Source: Methanosarcina acetivorans C2A
GTDB lineage: Archaea > Halobacteriota > Methanosarcinia > Methanosarcinales > Methanosarcinaceae
Direction: 5' to 3'
NCBI RefSeq assembly: GCF_000007345.1
Contig: NC_003552.1
Span: 1,612,001 to 1,676,000 of the forward strand
DNA length: 64,000 nucleotides
How positions within the stretch are numbered: position 1 is the first letter of the stretch; each line of letters begins with the position of its first letter. Made by a program: the position numbers and the translations under genes. The notes beneath the pieces were generated by a model. It was not told the DNA's origin and did not search any database. It worked only from the letters and a program-made list of their open reading frames with translations. Below are positions 1 through 8,977 of the stretch, piece after piece.

Positions 1-1214
1 GCCTGCAGTAACTCAAAGGCTGCCGATTCGCTATCCTCTTCGTTCAAGGAGATAAAAAGGCCAAGTTGACTTTCTGGTATCAGCGCCAGCTGGGTGTGGA
101 ACAGGATAGTGTCGCCTTCATGCCCTATAACTCTCGGATTTTCCGGATTTATCTCCAGAAATCCATAAGTTACACCGTTAACCCCTGGAGCGTTCGTAAA
201 GAGGCGGCTATGCATTTGCTGTGCTGTAGCCTCCTGCAGTATACGCTTATCGCCATACCTTCCGTTTTGAAGATGAGCAATCATGAATTTCGCCATATCC
301 TCAGAGGTGGAACTCATAGAACTTGCCGGCCAGACCTGCACGTATTCAAATGGTTTGGCTGTGTAAGCGTTATTCGAATAGACATATCCGTTGGACATAT
401 TCGAAGCCAGTCTGGCTGGTAAGGGCTGGTCGAATGTCGTATTGTTCATATCCAGCGGAAGCAGGATATTCTCTTCCACATACCTATCAAAAGGCATTCC
501 AGATACCTGCTCAACAATATATGCAGCCAGGGCAGAGCCGTAGTTCGAATAGGCGGTTAGTTCTCCAGGAGGGCGCACTCGAGCAGGCATTCCCTTTTTC
601 AGGTACTCCTCGAGCGGCATAATGTCAGTTGAGTTGTGCACAAAAAAGCGTCCACTGATAGCTAAATCTTCGAAGCCCGATGTATGGGACATAAGGTTCT
701 TGAGGGTAATAGGCTTGGAATAGGTAGCAGGGACCTGGAAGTCCTTGAGATAAGTGTTAACATCGGCATCGAGGTCCAGCTTTCCCTGTTCAGCAAGCTG
801 CATCACTGCTGTCCATACGAAGAGTTTGCTGACAGAGCCCACACGGAAAAGAGTTTGATTTCCAACGACCGGTTGGCGTTTATCAATGTCGGCATAACCA
901 TAGCCTTTGGCAAAAATGATCTGGCCGTCTTTGACCACAGCTACAGTTGCTCCGGGAATATGATTAGCTTTGAGCTGCGCATTTACAGCTCCATCCATGA
1001 AAGCTTCCAGCTCTGCTGAATTTGTTGGCCCGCTGGCGTTTGAGGTAACATTCGACTTTATAGGAGAAGCAGATGCTGCACTAAAAGTCAGGAAAATAAC
1101 TGCCAGACCAAGGGCAAAAATGAACGCTTTTCTTCCTGGCCTGTTTGCTGAGTGTCCTGATGAACGAGTAACCGAACTTATGCTGCGGCTGTGGGAATTC
1201 CGATGCTTCGTCAT
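1..1214 (-). CDS. Serine beta-lactamase-family hydrolase (class C / penicillin-binding-like), 3' end outside window
   Basis: The reverse strand is open from an ATG at 1214 to the window edge (404 codons, no stop reached), so the C-terminus is missing. Residues 29-50 form a hydrophobic signal segment after an unusually long basic N-region, so the enzyme is probably exported or membrane anchored. The active-site motifs of the beta-lactamase/PBP4-like family are present in order: S127-V-S-K130 (SxxK nucleophile), a later YSNYG (YxN) and GHEGDT in the KTG/HxG position. Family members hydrolyse beta-lactams, peptides or esters, and the substrate here cannot be told. It lies 60 bp downstream of the MFS transporter on the same strand, so co-transcription is possible. 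The family call is firm; the substrate is unknown. Confidence 0.9.
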   Translation of the reverse strand, partial: MTKHRNSHSRSISSVTRSSGHSANRPGRKAFIFALGLAVIFLTFSAASASPIKSNVTSNASGPTNSAELEAFMDGAVNAQLKANHIPGATVAVVKDGQIIFAKGYGYADIDKRQPVVGNQTLFRVGSVSKLFVWTAVMQLAEQGKLDLDADVNTYLKDFQVPATYSKPITLKNLMSHTSGFEDLAISGRFFVHNSTDIMPLEEYLKKGMPARVRPPGELTAYSNYGSALAAYIVEQVSGMPFDRYVEENILLPLDMNNTTFDQPLPARLASNMSNGYVYSNNAYTAKPFEYVQVWPASSMSSTSEDMAKFMIAHLQNGRYGDKRILQEATAQQMHSRLFTNAPGVNGVTYGFLEINPENPRVIGHEGDTILFHTQLALIPESQLGLFISLNEEDSESAAFELLQ

Positions 1215-1274
1215 CCTGCACCATCTGGTAATTTATAAGCTCAATTGTTTCTGGAAGTATCAGCTGAAATTTTA

Positions 1275-2606
1275 TTAACTATTATTTCCTTCGATTTCGG
1301 CTTTTTCAATTTTAACGAGCCTGAATGAGAGGAAGAAGACAAGATATATGATTGTAGCTGCGATCAGAAAGGCTATCACTCCCAGCTGCGTATAAAGCAG
1401 ACCTCCTGCAAGAAGGCCGATTATGCTTGCGAGGCTGCTTGCACTCATCGCAAAGCCCTGTACCGAGCCCTGATATTTTTTCCCTGCGAATTTCGAGAGG
1501 ATTGAAAGGATAGAAGGCCACATAATCCCGTTTCCGAATGCAAAGCAGACCGCTGCCAGATATAAGAGAACGAGGTTCCCGGGGATTATCAGAATGAACT
1601 GCAGTCCCAGAATAAAGCTGCCGGCAACAACCAGAATTGACTCAGGGTATCTTTTTGCAAGTTTTGCGAGGACCGGGCCCTGCACAAAAGCCATGAATAT
1701 GCTGATTAAGGAAAAATAAACCCCCAGTTCGGCAGGGTTCCATTCAAGGGCAACAACCGCAAAGATCGGGAATGCAGTATAATAGATATTAAAGCCCAGA
1801 AAGATAAGGAAGTAAACAAGCAGCATAAAGGGGATGTATTCGAGCCTGAAAATCTCACGAAAACTTACTTTGTTTCCTGCCTCAACCTGATAGCACTCTT
1901 TTTGTTCCTGTCCGAGGACTTTTCTTATACCCGTGGGTTCCGGGTATTCTTCAAGGGTGCAGGGCCGGGATTCCGGGAGCAGAAAAAGCACGATAAGAGT
2001 CCCTACAACTGAGATAAGCAGAGCTACGGATACGGGCAGAATTTCGCCGTAGACCGTCGTTCCAAGAATTCCTGCAAGAGCAGGGCCAAAGACGTAGCCC
2101 AGATTTGAGGCAACAGACATCCTGCCATAGTTTTTATTTCTCTCTTCTTCGGATGTAAGGTCCGCAAGATATGCATTGGCAACAGATACGTTTCCTCCTG
2201 TAATGCCATCAAGAGCCCTAGCAAAAAAGAGCGCGAGTAGGGGAAGGGTAATCGTAAAAATGCCCAGCAGGTTAGACCTGATTTCTACCAGGGGAGTTAT
2301 GGGAAAGAACAGGGCGACAAAAAAAATAATCCAGGCAATAAGGGTCCCGATCTGGCTCAGTAACAGGATTTTCTTCCTTCCGTAAAGGTCGGACCACCTG
2401 CCCAGGATGGGGGCTCCAATAAGCTGAAAAGCCGGATAGGTGGAGGCAAGTATACCATAGACAAGGGCGTTGCCTCCGTATTTTGTCACAAGAAATACAA
2501 GAAAAGTAAGTATGATGCCAAACCCCAGGGTTCCGATAAACGTTATGGTATACAGAGGAAAAAGTGCCTTCCCATCTACAGAGGAAGTTTCCGCATCCGA
2601 CCCCAT
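1275..2606 (-). CDS. MFS multidrug/tetracycline-type efflux transporter
   Basis: A 443-residue, very hydrophobic protein with about 12 predicted membrane helices and a hydrophilic central loop (about residues 215-240) typical of the major facilitator superfamily. The MFS motif A appears between helices 2 and 3 as GRWSDLYGRKK. The overall pattern resembles TetA-like drug:proton antiporters. The downstream gene on the same strand is a beta-lactamase-family hydrolase. That pairing is suggestive of a small detoxification unit but is not proof. The ATG at 2606 has no strong ribosome-binding site. The transported substrate cannot be predicted. Confidence 0.88.
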   Translation of the reverse strand: MGSDAETSSVDGKALFPLYTITFIGTLGFGIILTFLVFLVTKYGGNALVYGILASTYPAFQLIGAPILGRWSDLYGRKKILLLSQIGTLIAWIIFFVALFFPITPLVEIRSNLLGIFTITLPLLALFFARALDGITGGNVSVANAYLADLTSEEERNKNYGRMSVASNLGYVFGPALAGILGTTVYGEILPVSVALLISVVGTLIVLFLLPESRPCTLEEYPEPTGIRKVLGQEQKECYQVEAGNKVSFREIFRLEYIPFMLLVYFLIFLGFNIYYTAFPIFAVVALEWNPAELGVYFSLISIFMAFVQGPVLAKLAKRYPESILVVAGSFILGLQFILIIPGNLVLLYLAAVCFAFGNGIMWPSILSILSKFAGKKYQGSVQGFAMSASSLASIIGLLAGGLLYTQLGVIAFLIAATIIYLVFFLSFRLVKIEKAEIEGNNS

Positions 2607-2692
2607 TACAGAATATTATGCTGGTTCTGTGCTTTATAGTATTTCCCTTCCAGAATTTGGAGTATTTTGATCCGGTTCGCCTTGATTCTGGT

Positions 2693-2875
2693 TCATTTTT
2701 TATCTGTTGCAACAGCACGGCTGCAGTTTAATGGAGAGTTGTTCTGAAATTTTTGAAGCCTTCCGTAAGCCTCCTGCAAGTCTTCTGCATGTATTTCGTC
2801 CTTTCCGCGAACTATATCGGGTGTAAATAACCTGTAAGGCTCTTCAGGGTTTTCAACCCTGAAATAGAGATTCAA
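2693..2875 (-). CDS. Small hypothetical protein (60 aa)
   Basis: A 60-codon frame upstream of the MFS gene on the same strand. It begins MNLYFRVENPEEPYRLF and has a balanced, soluble, acidic composition unlike a random frame in AT-rich DNA. No motif is recognised. There is no strong Shine-Dalgarno site at the ATG. It could be a real small gene or a chance frame, and I do not assign a function. Confidence 0.35.
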   Translation of the reverse strand: MNLYFRVENPEEPYRLFTPDIVRGKDEIHAEDLQEAYGRLQKFQNNSPLNCSRAVATDKK

Positions 2876-3329
2876 ATACTTGTAAGGAACTTGGGGATCT
2901 TAATTATCAAGAAGCCTCATATTACAGATTTAAATGCGTAGAAAATATCAATAAAGGGTCAATGACTGTTTAATTTTTGATAAATCTCCTGTATGTTTGA
3001 TAAAAGGGCTTATATCTACTCTTTCCGGAATATAAATTTCGCAGATCTTTTATCAAGGAAAATAAAGTATTATCAAGTTTTAAAAGTATCAATCCTTTCC
3101 GGTAACAAAACTATTGCAAAAAGTATACTTATATTCTAATTTTACAATATGAAGTACTATCCCAAAATTGTTTTTAAGGCAAAACGAAAGGCTTTGAAAA
3201 CAATCTCTGGGAATTAAAAGATCTTTAAACAAGAAGGAATAAAGGTCTTTAAAAAATCGAAGGAATAAAGGTCTCAAAAACAGAAGGAACTAATCTCCAA
3301 AAAGTATGTACTCCAAAAACATTGAGAGA

Positions 3330-3610
3330 AACCTGAATGTTAAGGGCACATCGTCCTGAAACGGTGGCATCTGTTGTACCCATATTGATGTCAACGATCC
3401 GATCCTTCCGGAAACCCACAACAGAAGCTGCCGAGTTATCCCATTAAATAGTAGTACCTGGACAGGTTGTCACAGGTACGCTGTGGGATAAAATCCTGGA
3501 TTAACAGTACTGAGGCGGTGTCAAGGTACATGTTAACGGGATTAGCTCTTAACAATAAGCATTTTTCAGGCAACGCCTGTAGGGCGGATTCAGGTGTTGC
3601 CTGAAATATC
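3330..3610 (+). ncRNA. Candidate structured RNA in a GC-richer island
   Basis: Within an AT-rich gene-free region (2876-3913) this block is GC-richer and holds nested perfect inverted repeats. TTATCCCA (3436-3443) pairs with TGGGATAA (3484-3491), and inside it GTACCTG (3454-3460) pairs with CAGGTAC (3473-3479). The block ends in an 11-bp perfect hairpin, TTTCAGGCAAC (3564-3574) with GTTGCCTGAAA (3596-3606), followed by a T-rich tract like a terminator. A 37-codon frame at about 3339 seems incidental. It may be a free small RNA or the leader of the methyltransferase downstream. No known RNA family was recognised; SRP RNA and RNase P motifs are absent. The rest of 2876-3913 is AT-rich with short 'aaggaataaaggtct' repeats near 3235-3275 and T-tracts. 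Confidence 0.4.
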
Positions 3611-3913
3611 TTTATTCTTTATCGATTCCAAATGAACAATCTACTCCCAAACCCCTTTTTTATTTTTTTCACCCCTTTTTCTTCATATTGTCTTCCTCAT
3701 TTTGTTTTCTGTCTCGCCTTTCATGATCTCATCTTTTTCTATTCCTGTCTTTCAGAATCCTCAAGGTTGAATTCCATCTTTCTCCTTTTCATGCACAGTT
3801 GACATTGGCCTTCTGACCGCAGGAATAACAGGTCAAATTATTTGGAGGGAGTATCTCAAAATATTTTATTGATTTCGAAATCTTCTTTATCCTGTACCTG
3901 TATTTGCTTCTCT

Positions 3914-4597
3914 ATGCCAAAATCATACTGGGAAACGGTTCCCGGAAAGAAAATACCTTCAAGCCTTGAGCTTTATCCCATAGTTCAAAGTTATCTGCAG
4001 GAAGGCTATAAAATTCTCGACATCGGATGCGGTTTTGGAAAAATTAGCTTTGAACTTGCTTCCCTGGGGTATTCGGTAACAGGAATAGATATAAACTCCG
4101 AAGCGATCAGACTTTCGAAAGCTGCAGCAAAAAGTCTGGAACACAATCGAAAGACAGAAGGAAGGGCTGAATTTAAGGTTGGGAATGCTTCTGATCTCCC
4201 TTTTCACGATTCAAGTTTCGATTTTGAAATCATGCAGGCTTTTTTGACCTCTGTGCCGGAGCCGCAGGCAAGAGTCAGGATTCTTCAGGAGGCTTTCCGA
4301 GTCCTGAAACCCGGGGGTTACCTTTATCTTGTGGAATTTGCCCAGAACTGGCACCTCAAGCTTTACAGAAAGCGCTACATGCAGGATTTTCCGGTTACAA
4401 AAGAAGAAGGTTCTTTCCTTGCCCTTAACCCTGAAACAGGAGATGTTGAATTTATTGCACATCATTTTTCCGAAAAAGAGCTTGTGTTCCTGCTGGTAGA
4501 CGGTGGGTTTGAGATTGACTATTTCAGGGTAGAAGAGCTCAAAACCAGAACAGGTAACAGAATTAACGGGTTTGTAGTTGTAGCTAAAAAGCTTTGA
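3914..4597 (+). CDS. Class I SAM-dependent methyltransferase
   Basis: The protein carries the SAM-binding motif I ILDIGCGFGKIS around residues 34-45, then GIDIN (acidic end of beta-2) and a post-motif 'RVLKPGGYLYLVEF' typical of UbiE/COQ5-like methyltransferases. I place the start at the ATG at 3914 (MPKSYWET), because sequence upstream in frame from a TTG at 3842 is Cys/Ser-rich and unlike the family. Neither start has an ideally spaced Shine-Dalgarno site. The substrate is unknown. It stands alone, convergent with the SMR gene that follows. Confidence 0.8.
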   Translation: MPKSYWETVPGKKIPSSLELYPIVQSYLQEGYKILDIGCGFGKISFELASLGYSVTGIDINSEAIRLSKAAAKSLEHNRKTEGRAEFKVGNASDLPFHDSSFDFEIMQAFLTSVPEPQARVRILQEAFRVLKPGGYLYLVEFAQNWHLKLYRKRYMQDFPVTKEEGSFLALNPETGDVEFIAHHFSEKELVFLLVDGGFEIDYFRVEELKTRTGNRINGFVVVAKKL

Positions 4598-4707
4598 GCC
4601 TCAGGCTAATGTATGCATTTTTCCGGGGTACTAAACTTCTCAGTTCTGCTTACATAACCCATTTCACAGAATACTTTGGTATTCTAGCCTATTGATATTC
4701 TGCCCGA

Positions 4708-5034
4708 TTATGTGACTTTATCACTCAGATGAAGCCCGATAACTCCTGTAATTACAACGATAAGAGAAATCATTTTGAGAGCTGTGGCAGGTTCCCTGAA
4801 CCATAAAATCCCTACGATGGTGATAAGGGCAGTTCCGAGACCAGCCCATATTGCATATGCAACGCTCACATCTATTCCTTTAAGGGCAAGTGTGAAGAGA
4901 AAGAAACTGATCGCATAGAACACGAAAATCAATACCGAAGGGAGCAGTTTTGTAAAGCCTTCGGATAATTTCATGCAGGTAGTCCCGCATACTTCAAATG
5001 CTATTGCCAGTAACAGCAGGTAATAGTAGTTCAT
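4708..5034 (-). CDS. SMR-family small multidrug efflux protein (EmrE/SugE type)
   Basis: A 108-residue protein with four predicted membrane helices, the usual length for small multidrug resistance transporters. Glu14, in the first helix (LLLLAIAFEVCGTTCMK), sits where EmrE has its essential proton/drug-binding glutamate. The AYAIWAGLGT segment of helix 3 is also characteristic. Such proteins work as dimers in the cytoplasmic membrane and exchange cationic drugs or guanidinium for protons. I prefer ATG 5034 over the TTG three bases upstream. A specific drug versus guanidinium role cannot be distinguished here. Confidence 0.88.
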   Translation of the reverse strand: MNYYYLLLLAIAFEVCGTTCMKLSEGFTKLLPSVLIFVFYAISFFLFTLALKGIDVSVAYAIWAGLGTALITIVGILWFREPATALKMISLIVVITGVIGLHLSDKVT

Positions 5035-5484
5035 CAATGGATTATTTTCTTTTATTCATTATCAGTTCCTTGGTCCATTTCATCGTCCGATGATTTGCCT
5101 TTCCCTGCCCTCAATTTTGCCTATTCTCAGATACTCATATATTCTTTGAACATTCAGATATTTTTTTGGATATTCTGATATTCTTCAAACATTCAGGTAT
5201 TTCTTATCTGGGGTTCCCAGGCATGTTTTTGAAAATATATTGAAATCTTAAAAAATATTCAAGATTTCTGATATAAATAAAGAAATAAAATATAACTAAG
5301 GTGAATTAAGAATAGATAAAGGAAATATGGGACAAATTGGAAACATTTGAGGTTCAGTTTCTTTATCCGGAAAAACGATCGGATTCAAGGTGAACGAGGT
5401 TTTGAGGGCATGAAAGGATTTTTGTCAGGCTTCTTTTCCCTTGAGATAGATTTATATATTATAATGTCTTGGGTCATATTTGCA

Positions 5485-5610
5485 GTAAAAATAAAGAATC
5501 ATATAATCTGTTATTAAAAACTTCATTTTTGTTTTTAATAAAAGAATGTATAGGATCTTATTTTTATAGCAACTAAGAGGTTATCCGCTATAAGCGGAGG
5601 TGAAACAAGA
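5485..5610 (+). promoter_or_regulatory. Conserved structured mRNA leader, copy 1
   Basis: A TATA box (TTTATATATT, 5451-5460) predicts transcription from about 5480. The leader contains an 11-bp perfect stem, TTATTAAAAAC (5511-5521) with GTTTTTAATAA (5531-5541), then a second stem TCCGCT (5584-5589) with AGCGGA (5593-5598). The second stem overlaps the first bases of the Shine-Dalgarno site GGAGGTGA (5596-5603). The same layout recurs at 6022, 8145 and 8820. This could regulate translation by opening or closing the ribosome-binding site. That role is inference; the structure is visible in the sequence. Confidence 0.75.
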
Positions 5611-5835
5611 GTGAGTTTTAATGACAGAGGGAATTCCTACCGGGGGAGAGACAGCAACCGGGGTGGCAGAGACAGCGGCAGCCGCGGGGGTTTCAGAGGC
5701 GGCAGCAGCGGTCCCAGAGAAATGTACCCAGCAGTTTGTTCTGACTGCGGTGTAGAGACCCAGGTTCCGTTCAAACCGGCTGAAGGAAGACCGGTTTACT
5801 GCAGGGACTGCCTTCCGAAACACAGGAAGTTCTAA
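5611..5835 (+). CDS. CxxC-x17-CxxC zinc protein with RG-rich N-terminus (copy 1)
   Basis: A 74-residue protein with two parts. Residues 1-35 are rich in Arg-Gly (RGGRDSGSRGGFRGG), as in RNA-binding RGG tails. The C-terminal part has CSDC and CRDC separated by exactly 17 residues, the CxxC-x17-CxxC arrangement expected to bind one zinc ion. The start is GTG at 5611, seven bases after GGAGGTGA. The RG tail and zinc knuckle suggest nucleic-acid binding, perhaps in translation or cold adaptation; this is inference. Two further intact copies and one remnant lie within 3.4 kb, interleaved with two aIF1A genes. Confidence 0.88.
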   Translation: MSFNDRGNSYRGRDSNRGGRDSGSRGGFRGGSSGPREMYPAVCSDCGVETQVPFKPAEGRPVYCRDCLPKHRKF

Positions 5836-6021
5836 ATCCCATAAATTCTAAAATTTTCTATATCAAGCTTTATATCCGGAAACCTGCTGATAATCGGGTT
5901 TCCAACTTTACTCATTTATTTTCGGGTCAAGTTTTTAATTCAACCTCTGTCTTAAGGGAGAGAGCTCCCTTTTTTATGAATTCTGCAGATTAAATTTATA
6001 TATCATAAAAAGGTTGTAGAA

Positions 6022-6144
6022 TTAGTAAAAATAATGAGAAATATAATCTGTTATTGAAAACTCCATTTTTGGTTTAAATAATAAATTATATCCAATCATA
6101 TTTTTATGAATATGTGTACCGCTGAAAGCGGAGGTGAAACTAAA
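6022..6144 (+). promoter_or_regulatory. Conserved structured mRNA leader, copy 2
   Basis: A TATA box (TTTATATATC, about 5995-6004) lies upstream. The leader keeps the shared block 'ATATAATCTGTTATT', an interrupted AAAAC/GTTT stem, and the final hairpin CCGCT (6119-6123), loop GAA, AGCGG (6127-6131) leading into GGAGGTGA. The loop differs from copy 1 while the stem is preserved. Confidence 0.72.
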
Positions 6145-6366
6145 ATGGGTTTTAATGACAGAGGAAACTCCTACAGGGGGAGAGACAGTGGCCGCGGTGG
6201 CAGAGATGGTAACCGCGGGGGTTTCAGAGGCGGCAACAGCGGCCCCAGGGAAATGCACAAGGTTATTTGTTCAGATTGCGGTGTTGAAACCGAAGTTCCC
6301 TTTAAGCCAACTGAAGGAAGACCGGTTTACTGTAGAGACTGCCTTCCAAACCACAGGAAGTTCTAA
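6145..6366 (+). CDS. CxxC-x17-CxxC zinc protein with RG-rich N-terminus (copy 2)
   Basis: A 73-residue paralogue of the protein at 5611, beginning MGFNDRGNSYRGRDSG. It has the same Arg-Gly tail and the CSDC-x17-CRDC zinc motif ending in NHRKF. The ATG at 6145 is chosen because it aligns with the starts of the other copies and follows GGAGGTGA at the normal distance. An upstream in-frame ATG (6106) lies inside the leader hairpin region and is rejected. The two neighbours are about 80% alike, which points to recent tandem duplication. The likely role is nucleic-acid binding, by inference. Confidence 0.88.
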   Translation: MGFNDRGNSYRGRDSGRGGRDGNRGGFRGGNSGPREMHKVICSDCGVETEVPFKPTEGRPVYCRDCLPNHRKF

Positions 6367-6962
6367 ATTTGATTTCTTAATACAAGGTGTTGCCCTGTAA
6401 GCTCTTACAGCAACACTTTTTCACTTTTCATCTGTGTTTTTTGCCTTATACTGAGGTAAATGGCATCGGATCCTCAATTATCTTGAATTTGTTTATTGAG
6501 TGCCGAATTATTGGAATTAATTATTGGAATTGTTACTCAGATGTCAATCAAAGATTATATATCAATTAAAATTTATTAATATTCCAATCTGGATAGTTTT
6601 TAAGCCTCTTTTCTTCAGGGGATCACGGATTGGGTCGGCGGTACCCCTATAAAGTGGTTTTTGAGGTTTCAGATTTATGTTAAATTTCAGGCCTTTTATG
6701 CTTTCTATAGGTTTTTAACTTCCTATCCATTTATGAACCTTCAAACTAAAATGCTATCGGGGATCGATAATTGTATAGGGGTTCAATCCATCCTTGTGAT
6801 GTCATAGAAGAAACTAAGGTCGATAATTAAAACCGGCATATTATCTCGGAATTCAAAATCAAAACCTCAGAATAAAAATTGGTCAAAAAATAAGATCAAA
6901 AAATAAAATCAAAAGTTCAAAATCAAAAGTTCAAAATCAAAATAAACAAACGAGGAATCAAC
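6367..6962 (+). other. Gene-free leader region of aIF1A
   Basis: No convincing gene. It is AT-rich with a TATA-like element near 6648 (CCTATAAAG). At 6880-6945 there are direct repeats of 'caaaaaataa' and 'aaaatcaaaagttc' just upstream of the aIF1A ribosome-binding site. The region probably holds the promoter and a long untranslated leader of the aIF1A gene. Confidence 0.5.
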
Positions 6963-7301
6963 CTGGCTAATTATAGAAGCAATATGAGAAAGAGAAGAGA
7001 AGGATCAGCTGCACCCAGTACTCAGGAAGTAACAAGGGTACGCACTCCACGCAAGGAGAACCATGAAGTACTGGCAACGGTAGGAAGCCTTTTAGGTTCA
7101 AAGAGGGTCAATTTACAGTGTATGGACGGTGTTGTCCGAATGGGGAGAATCCCCGGGTCCAAGAACAAGAAGATGTGGATTCGTGAGGGGGATGTCGTAA
7201 TTGTCACTCCATGGGAAATCCAGGATACAAAGGCCGATGTTATCTGGAAATATACAAGACCTCAGATCGAGTGGCTCGAGCGTAAAGGCTATCTTAAGTA
7301 A
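6963..7301 (+). CDS. Translation initiation factor aIF1A (copy 1), probable CTG start
   Basis: The S1/OB-fold initiation factor 1A is recognised from the conserved core: [39 protein letters not shown] and the C-terminal WLERKGYL. aIF1A binds the A site of the small ribosomal subunit during initiation. An ATG exists at 6984, but it has no Shine-Dalgarno site. GAGG at 6952-6955 is followed after seven bases by CTG at 6963, giving (M)[10 protein letters not shown], and the second copy has the same GAGG-7-CTG arrangement with no ATG at all. I therefore place the start at CTG 6963 (112 residues). It is located between CxxC zinc protein copies. Confidence 0.88.
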   Translation: MANYRSNMRKRREGSAAPSTQEVTRVRTPRKENHEVLATVGSLLGSKRVNLQCMDGVVRMGRIPGSKNKKMWIREGDVVIVTPWEIQDTKADVIWKYTRPQIEWLERKGYLK

Positions 7302-7801
7302 CTGCTTAATTAATTGTACAACTTAACCGACAAAAAATAACTGCCTTGATATTAATTGGTTTTAACCAGCGAAACGGTTAAACCTCTCATTCCTCTTTTC
7401 AAAATTCTGTTTTTCAGGGCTATCTCAAGAGTTTCTGCTCTTTTCATGTCCCGCGGATCCTTTCTCAGCTTTTGATTGATTCTGCTCCTATTCTTTTCAA
7501 TTCTCAAAAATCCTGCTCCTATCTTTTCGTAATTTTTCAATACTTCTGCTTTGTCTTTTCTCAGATTGTGCTATTTACTGGTATGCTGAATGTACTTGCT
7601 TGCAGAGTTTGCTATTTTCATATATTATTCCCGGTTTAACATGAATTATTCCCGGTTTAACATGATTACCCTTCTGCTCACTGACAGTTTTTGCTTACAG
7701 ATCGTGTCACTGCCGACTATGTTTTTTCTATCATTTTGCTTAAAGTCAGACTTAAATTCAGAATAATTCGTTGAAAAAGCATTGAATCCTGGAGAGATTA
7801 C
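7302..7801. other. Gene-free region
   Basis: No convincing gene. The stretch is T-rich on the top strand and contains 'ctgctcctat' repeats around 7480-7520. It also holds the 21-bp tandem pair listed separately. It may serve as 3' end of aIF1A copy 1 and promoter of the DUF4177 gene. Confidence 0.4.
7624..7665. repeat. 21-bp perfect tandem duplication
   Basis: Two identical adjacent copies of a 21-bp unit (attattcccggtttaacatg + a) at 7624-7644 and 7645-7665. Confidence 0.9.
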
Positions 7802-7990
7802 ATGAAAAAATTTGAATACAAATGTGTTCCAATTCTTAAATTGGGTAGAGGCACTGCAGAGGACCTCAACAGATACGGGTCTGAAGGCTGGGAACTGGTC
7901 TACGTATGGGTTTTCTGGCACTACCTGAAAAGAGAAATCGGGTATTTTAAAAAGTCAGGTTTCATTATTTTCCGGAAATTGCCTGGTTAA
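7802..7990 (+). CDS. Small DUF4177-type protein
   Basis: A 62-residue protein with the pattern of the DUF4177 family: an N-terminal 'MKKFEYKCVPI', a central LNRYGSEGWELVYVW in which the GWEL motif is diagnostic, and a C-terminal basic strand ending FRKLPG. Family members are single small alpha/beta domains of unknown function. A Shine-Dalgarno-like GGAGAG lies just before the ATG at 7802. It sits inside the aIF1A/CxxC island, but nothing shows a functional link. Confidence 0.75.
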   Translation: MKKFEYKCVPILKLGRGTAEDLNRYGSEGWELVYVWVFWHYLKREIGYFKKSGFIIFRKLPG

Positions 7991-8144
7991 AAAGTCGAAT
8001 AAATTTAAATATCGATTTTTTAATTGCAGTAAAGAATCCAGACTATTTAGTTTAAATGCAGGCGACTTCAGGTGTAAAATATTTTTATGATTGTTTTTTA
8101 ATTTTTATGAGTAAAATTTATATAATTTGACTGTATACTAGGAG

Positions 8145-8267
8145 CATTAAAAATAAAGAGACGTATAATCTGTTATTAAAAACTAATTTCTGTTTTTAAT
8201 CAAAGAGCTCTATACAATCTTATTTTTAAGCAAATGACTATCCGTTGTAAGCGGAGGTGAAAAGAAA
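8145..8267 (+). promoter_or_regulatory. Conserved structured mRNA leader, copy 3
   Basis: A TATA box (TTTATATAA, about 8117-8125) precedes the leader. ATTAAAAAC pairs with GTTTTTAAT, and the second stem is TCCGTT with AGCGGA. Compared with copy 1, a C-to-T change turns a G-C-flanked pair into a G-T wobble pair, so pairing is kept. It leads into GGAGGTGA and the ATG at 8268. Confidence 0.75.
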
Positions 8268-8468
8268 ATGGCTTTTAATGACAGAAATTCCTTCCGGGGA
8301 AGAGACAACAACCGGGGAGGTTTCGGAGGCCCGAGGGAAATGCACAACGCAATCTGTTCCGACTGTGGCGCTGAAACACAGGTTCCTTTCAAACCTGATC
8401 CCGACAGACCGGTCTATTGCAGGGACTGCCTTCCTAACCACAGGAAGCCCAGAGAGAACCGCTACTAA
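8268..8468 (+). CDS. CxxC-x17-CxxC zinc protein, short RG tail (copy 3)
   Basis: A 66-residue paralogue beginning MAFNDRNSFRGRDNNRGG. The Arg-Gly segment is about ten residues shorter than in copies 1 and 2. CSDC and CRDC are again 17 residues apart, and the C-terminus extends as NHRKPRENRY. The ATG follows GGAGGTGA at normal spacing. It is the most diverged intact copy. The same inferred role applies: a zinc-binding, probably RNA-interacting small protein. Confidence 0.87.
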   Translation: MAFNDRNSFRGRDNNRGGFGGPREMHNAICSDCGAETQVPFKPDPDRPVYCRDCLPNHRKPRENRY

Positions 8469-8585
8469 ATCCCGAACTCATTTCGGAATTCTTACTTTTA
8501 TAGAGTGTTTCCGTCCTGCCTGCTTGAGATGGCGGACGGATCGATTCTTTTTCCATTACGAATCTTGTTAAGTTTTCAATCCTTT

Positions 8586-8668
8586 AAGGTTTATTTTCTT
8601 CAGGTTATTTTCTTCAGGTTATTTTCTTCAGGTTATTTTCTTCAGGTTATTTTCTTCAGGTTTACTTT
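8586..8668. repeat. 14-bp tandem repeat
   Basis: The unit aggttattttcttc occurs four times perfectly in tandem, with slightly altered units on either side. It lies downstream of zinc protein copy 3 in otherwise gene-free, T-rich DNA. Confidence 0.85.
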
Positions 8669-8819
8669 CAAATGTCATCTTAAGTACAGGTTTTCAATCG
8701 TTATTTTAAGTATAATGTTTGAGTCGGAGGATTTTTTCTTCTTTTACATGTGCAAATTTTATTTTCTGTGGCTTTACTTTTTATAGAAACATTTATATAA
8801 TTTGAATGTCTTGTTAGAG

Positions 8820-8945
8820 CTGAAAATAAAGAGATGTATAATCTGCTATTAAAAACTGGTTTTTGTTTTTAACCAAAGAGCTTTATACAATTTTATTTTT
8901 AAACTGATGAATCTCCGCTTTCAGCGGAGACGAAATAAATCTGCA
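8820..8945 (+). promoter_or_regulatory. Conserved structured leader, copy 4 (orphan)
   Basis: It has the same TATA box (TTTATATAA, about 8791-8800), the same 'TATAATCTGCTATTAAAAAC' block, GTTTTTAA as the pairing arm, and a hairpin CTCCGCT/AGCGGAG. The Shine-Dalgarno is altered (GGAGACGA), and almost the whole coding sequence behind it is deleted. Promoter and leader are nevertheless well preserved. Confidence 0.7.
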
Positions 8946-8977
8946 GAGAGTGTTTCCCTAAACACAGGAAATCCTAA
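8942..8977 (+). pseudogene. Remnant of a fourth CxxC-x17-CxxC gene
   Basis: Immediately after leader copy 4, eleven codons read CRECFPKHRKS followed by a stop. They match the C-terminus CRDCLPKHRKF of copy 1. The N-terminal RG tail and first CxxC are missing, so this is a deletion remnant. The rest of 8978-9324 holds no gene that I can support; it is the upstream region of aIF1A copy 2. Confidence 0.8.

Noticed and set aside
66-1278. Several top-strand frames at the left edge
   Set aside because: They lie opposite a continuous reverse-strand frame with complete beta-lactamase motifs.
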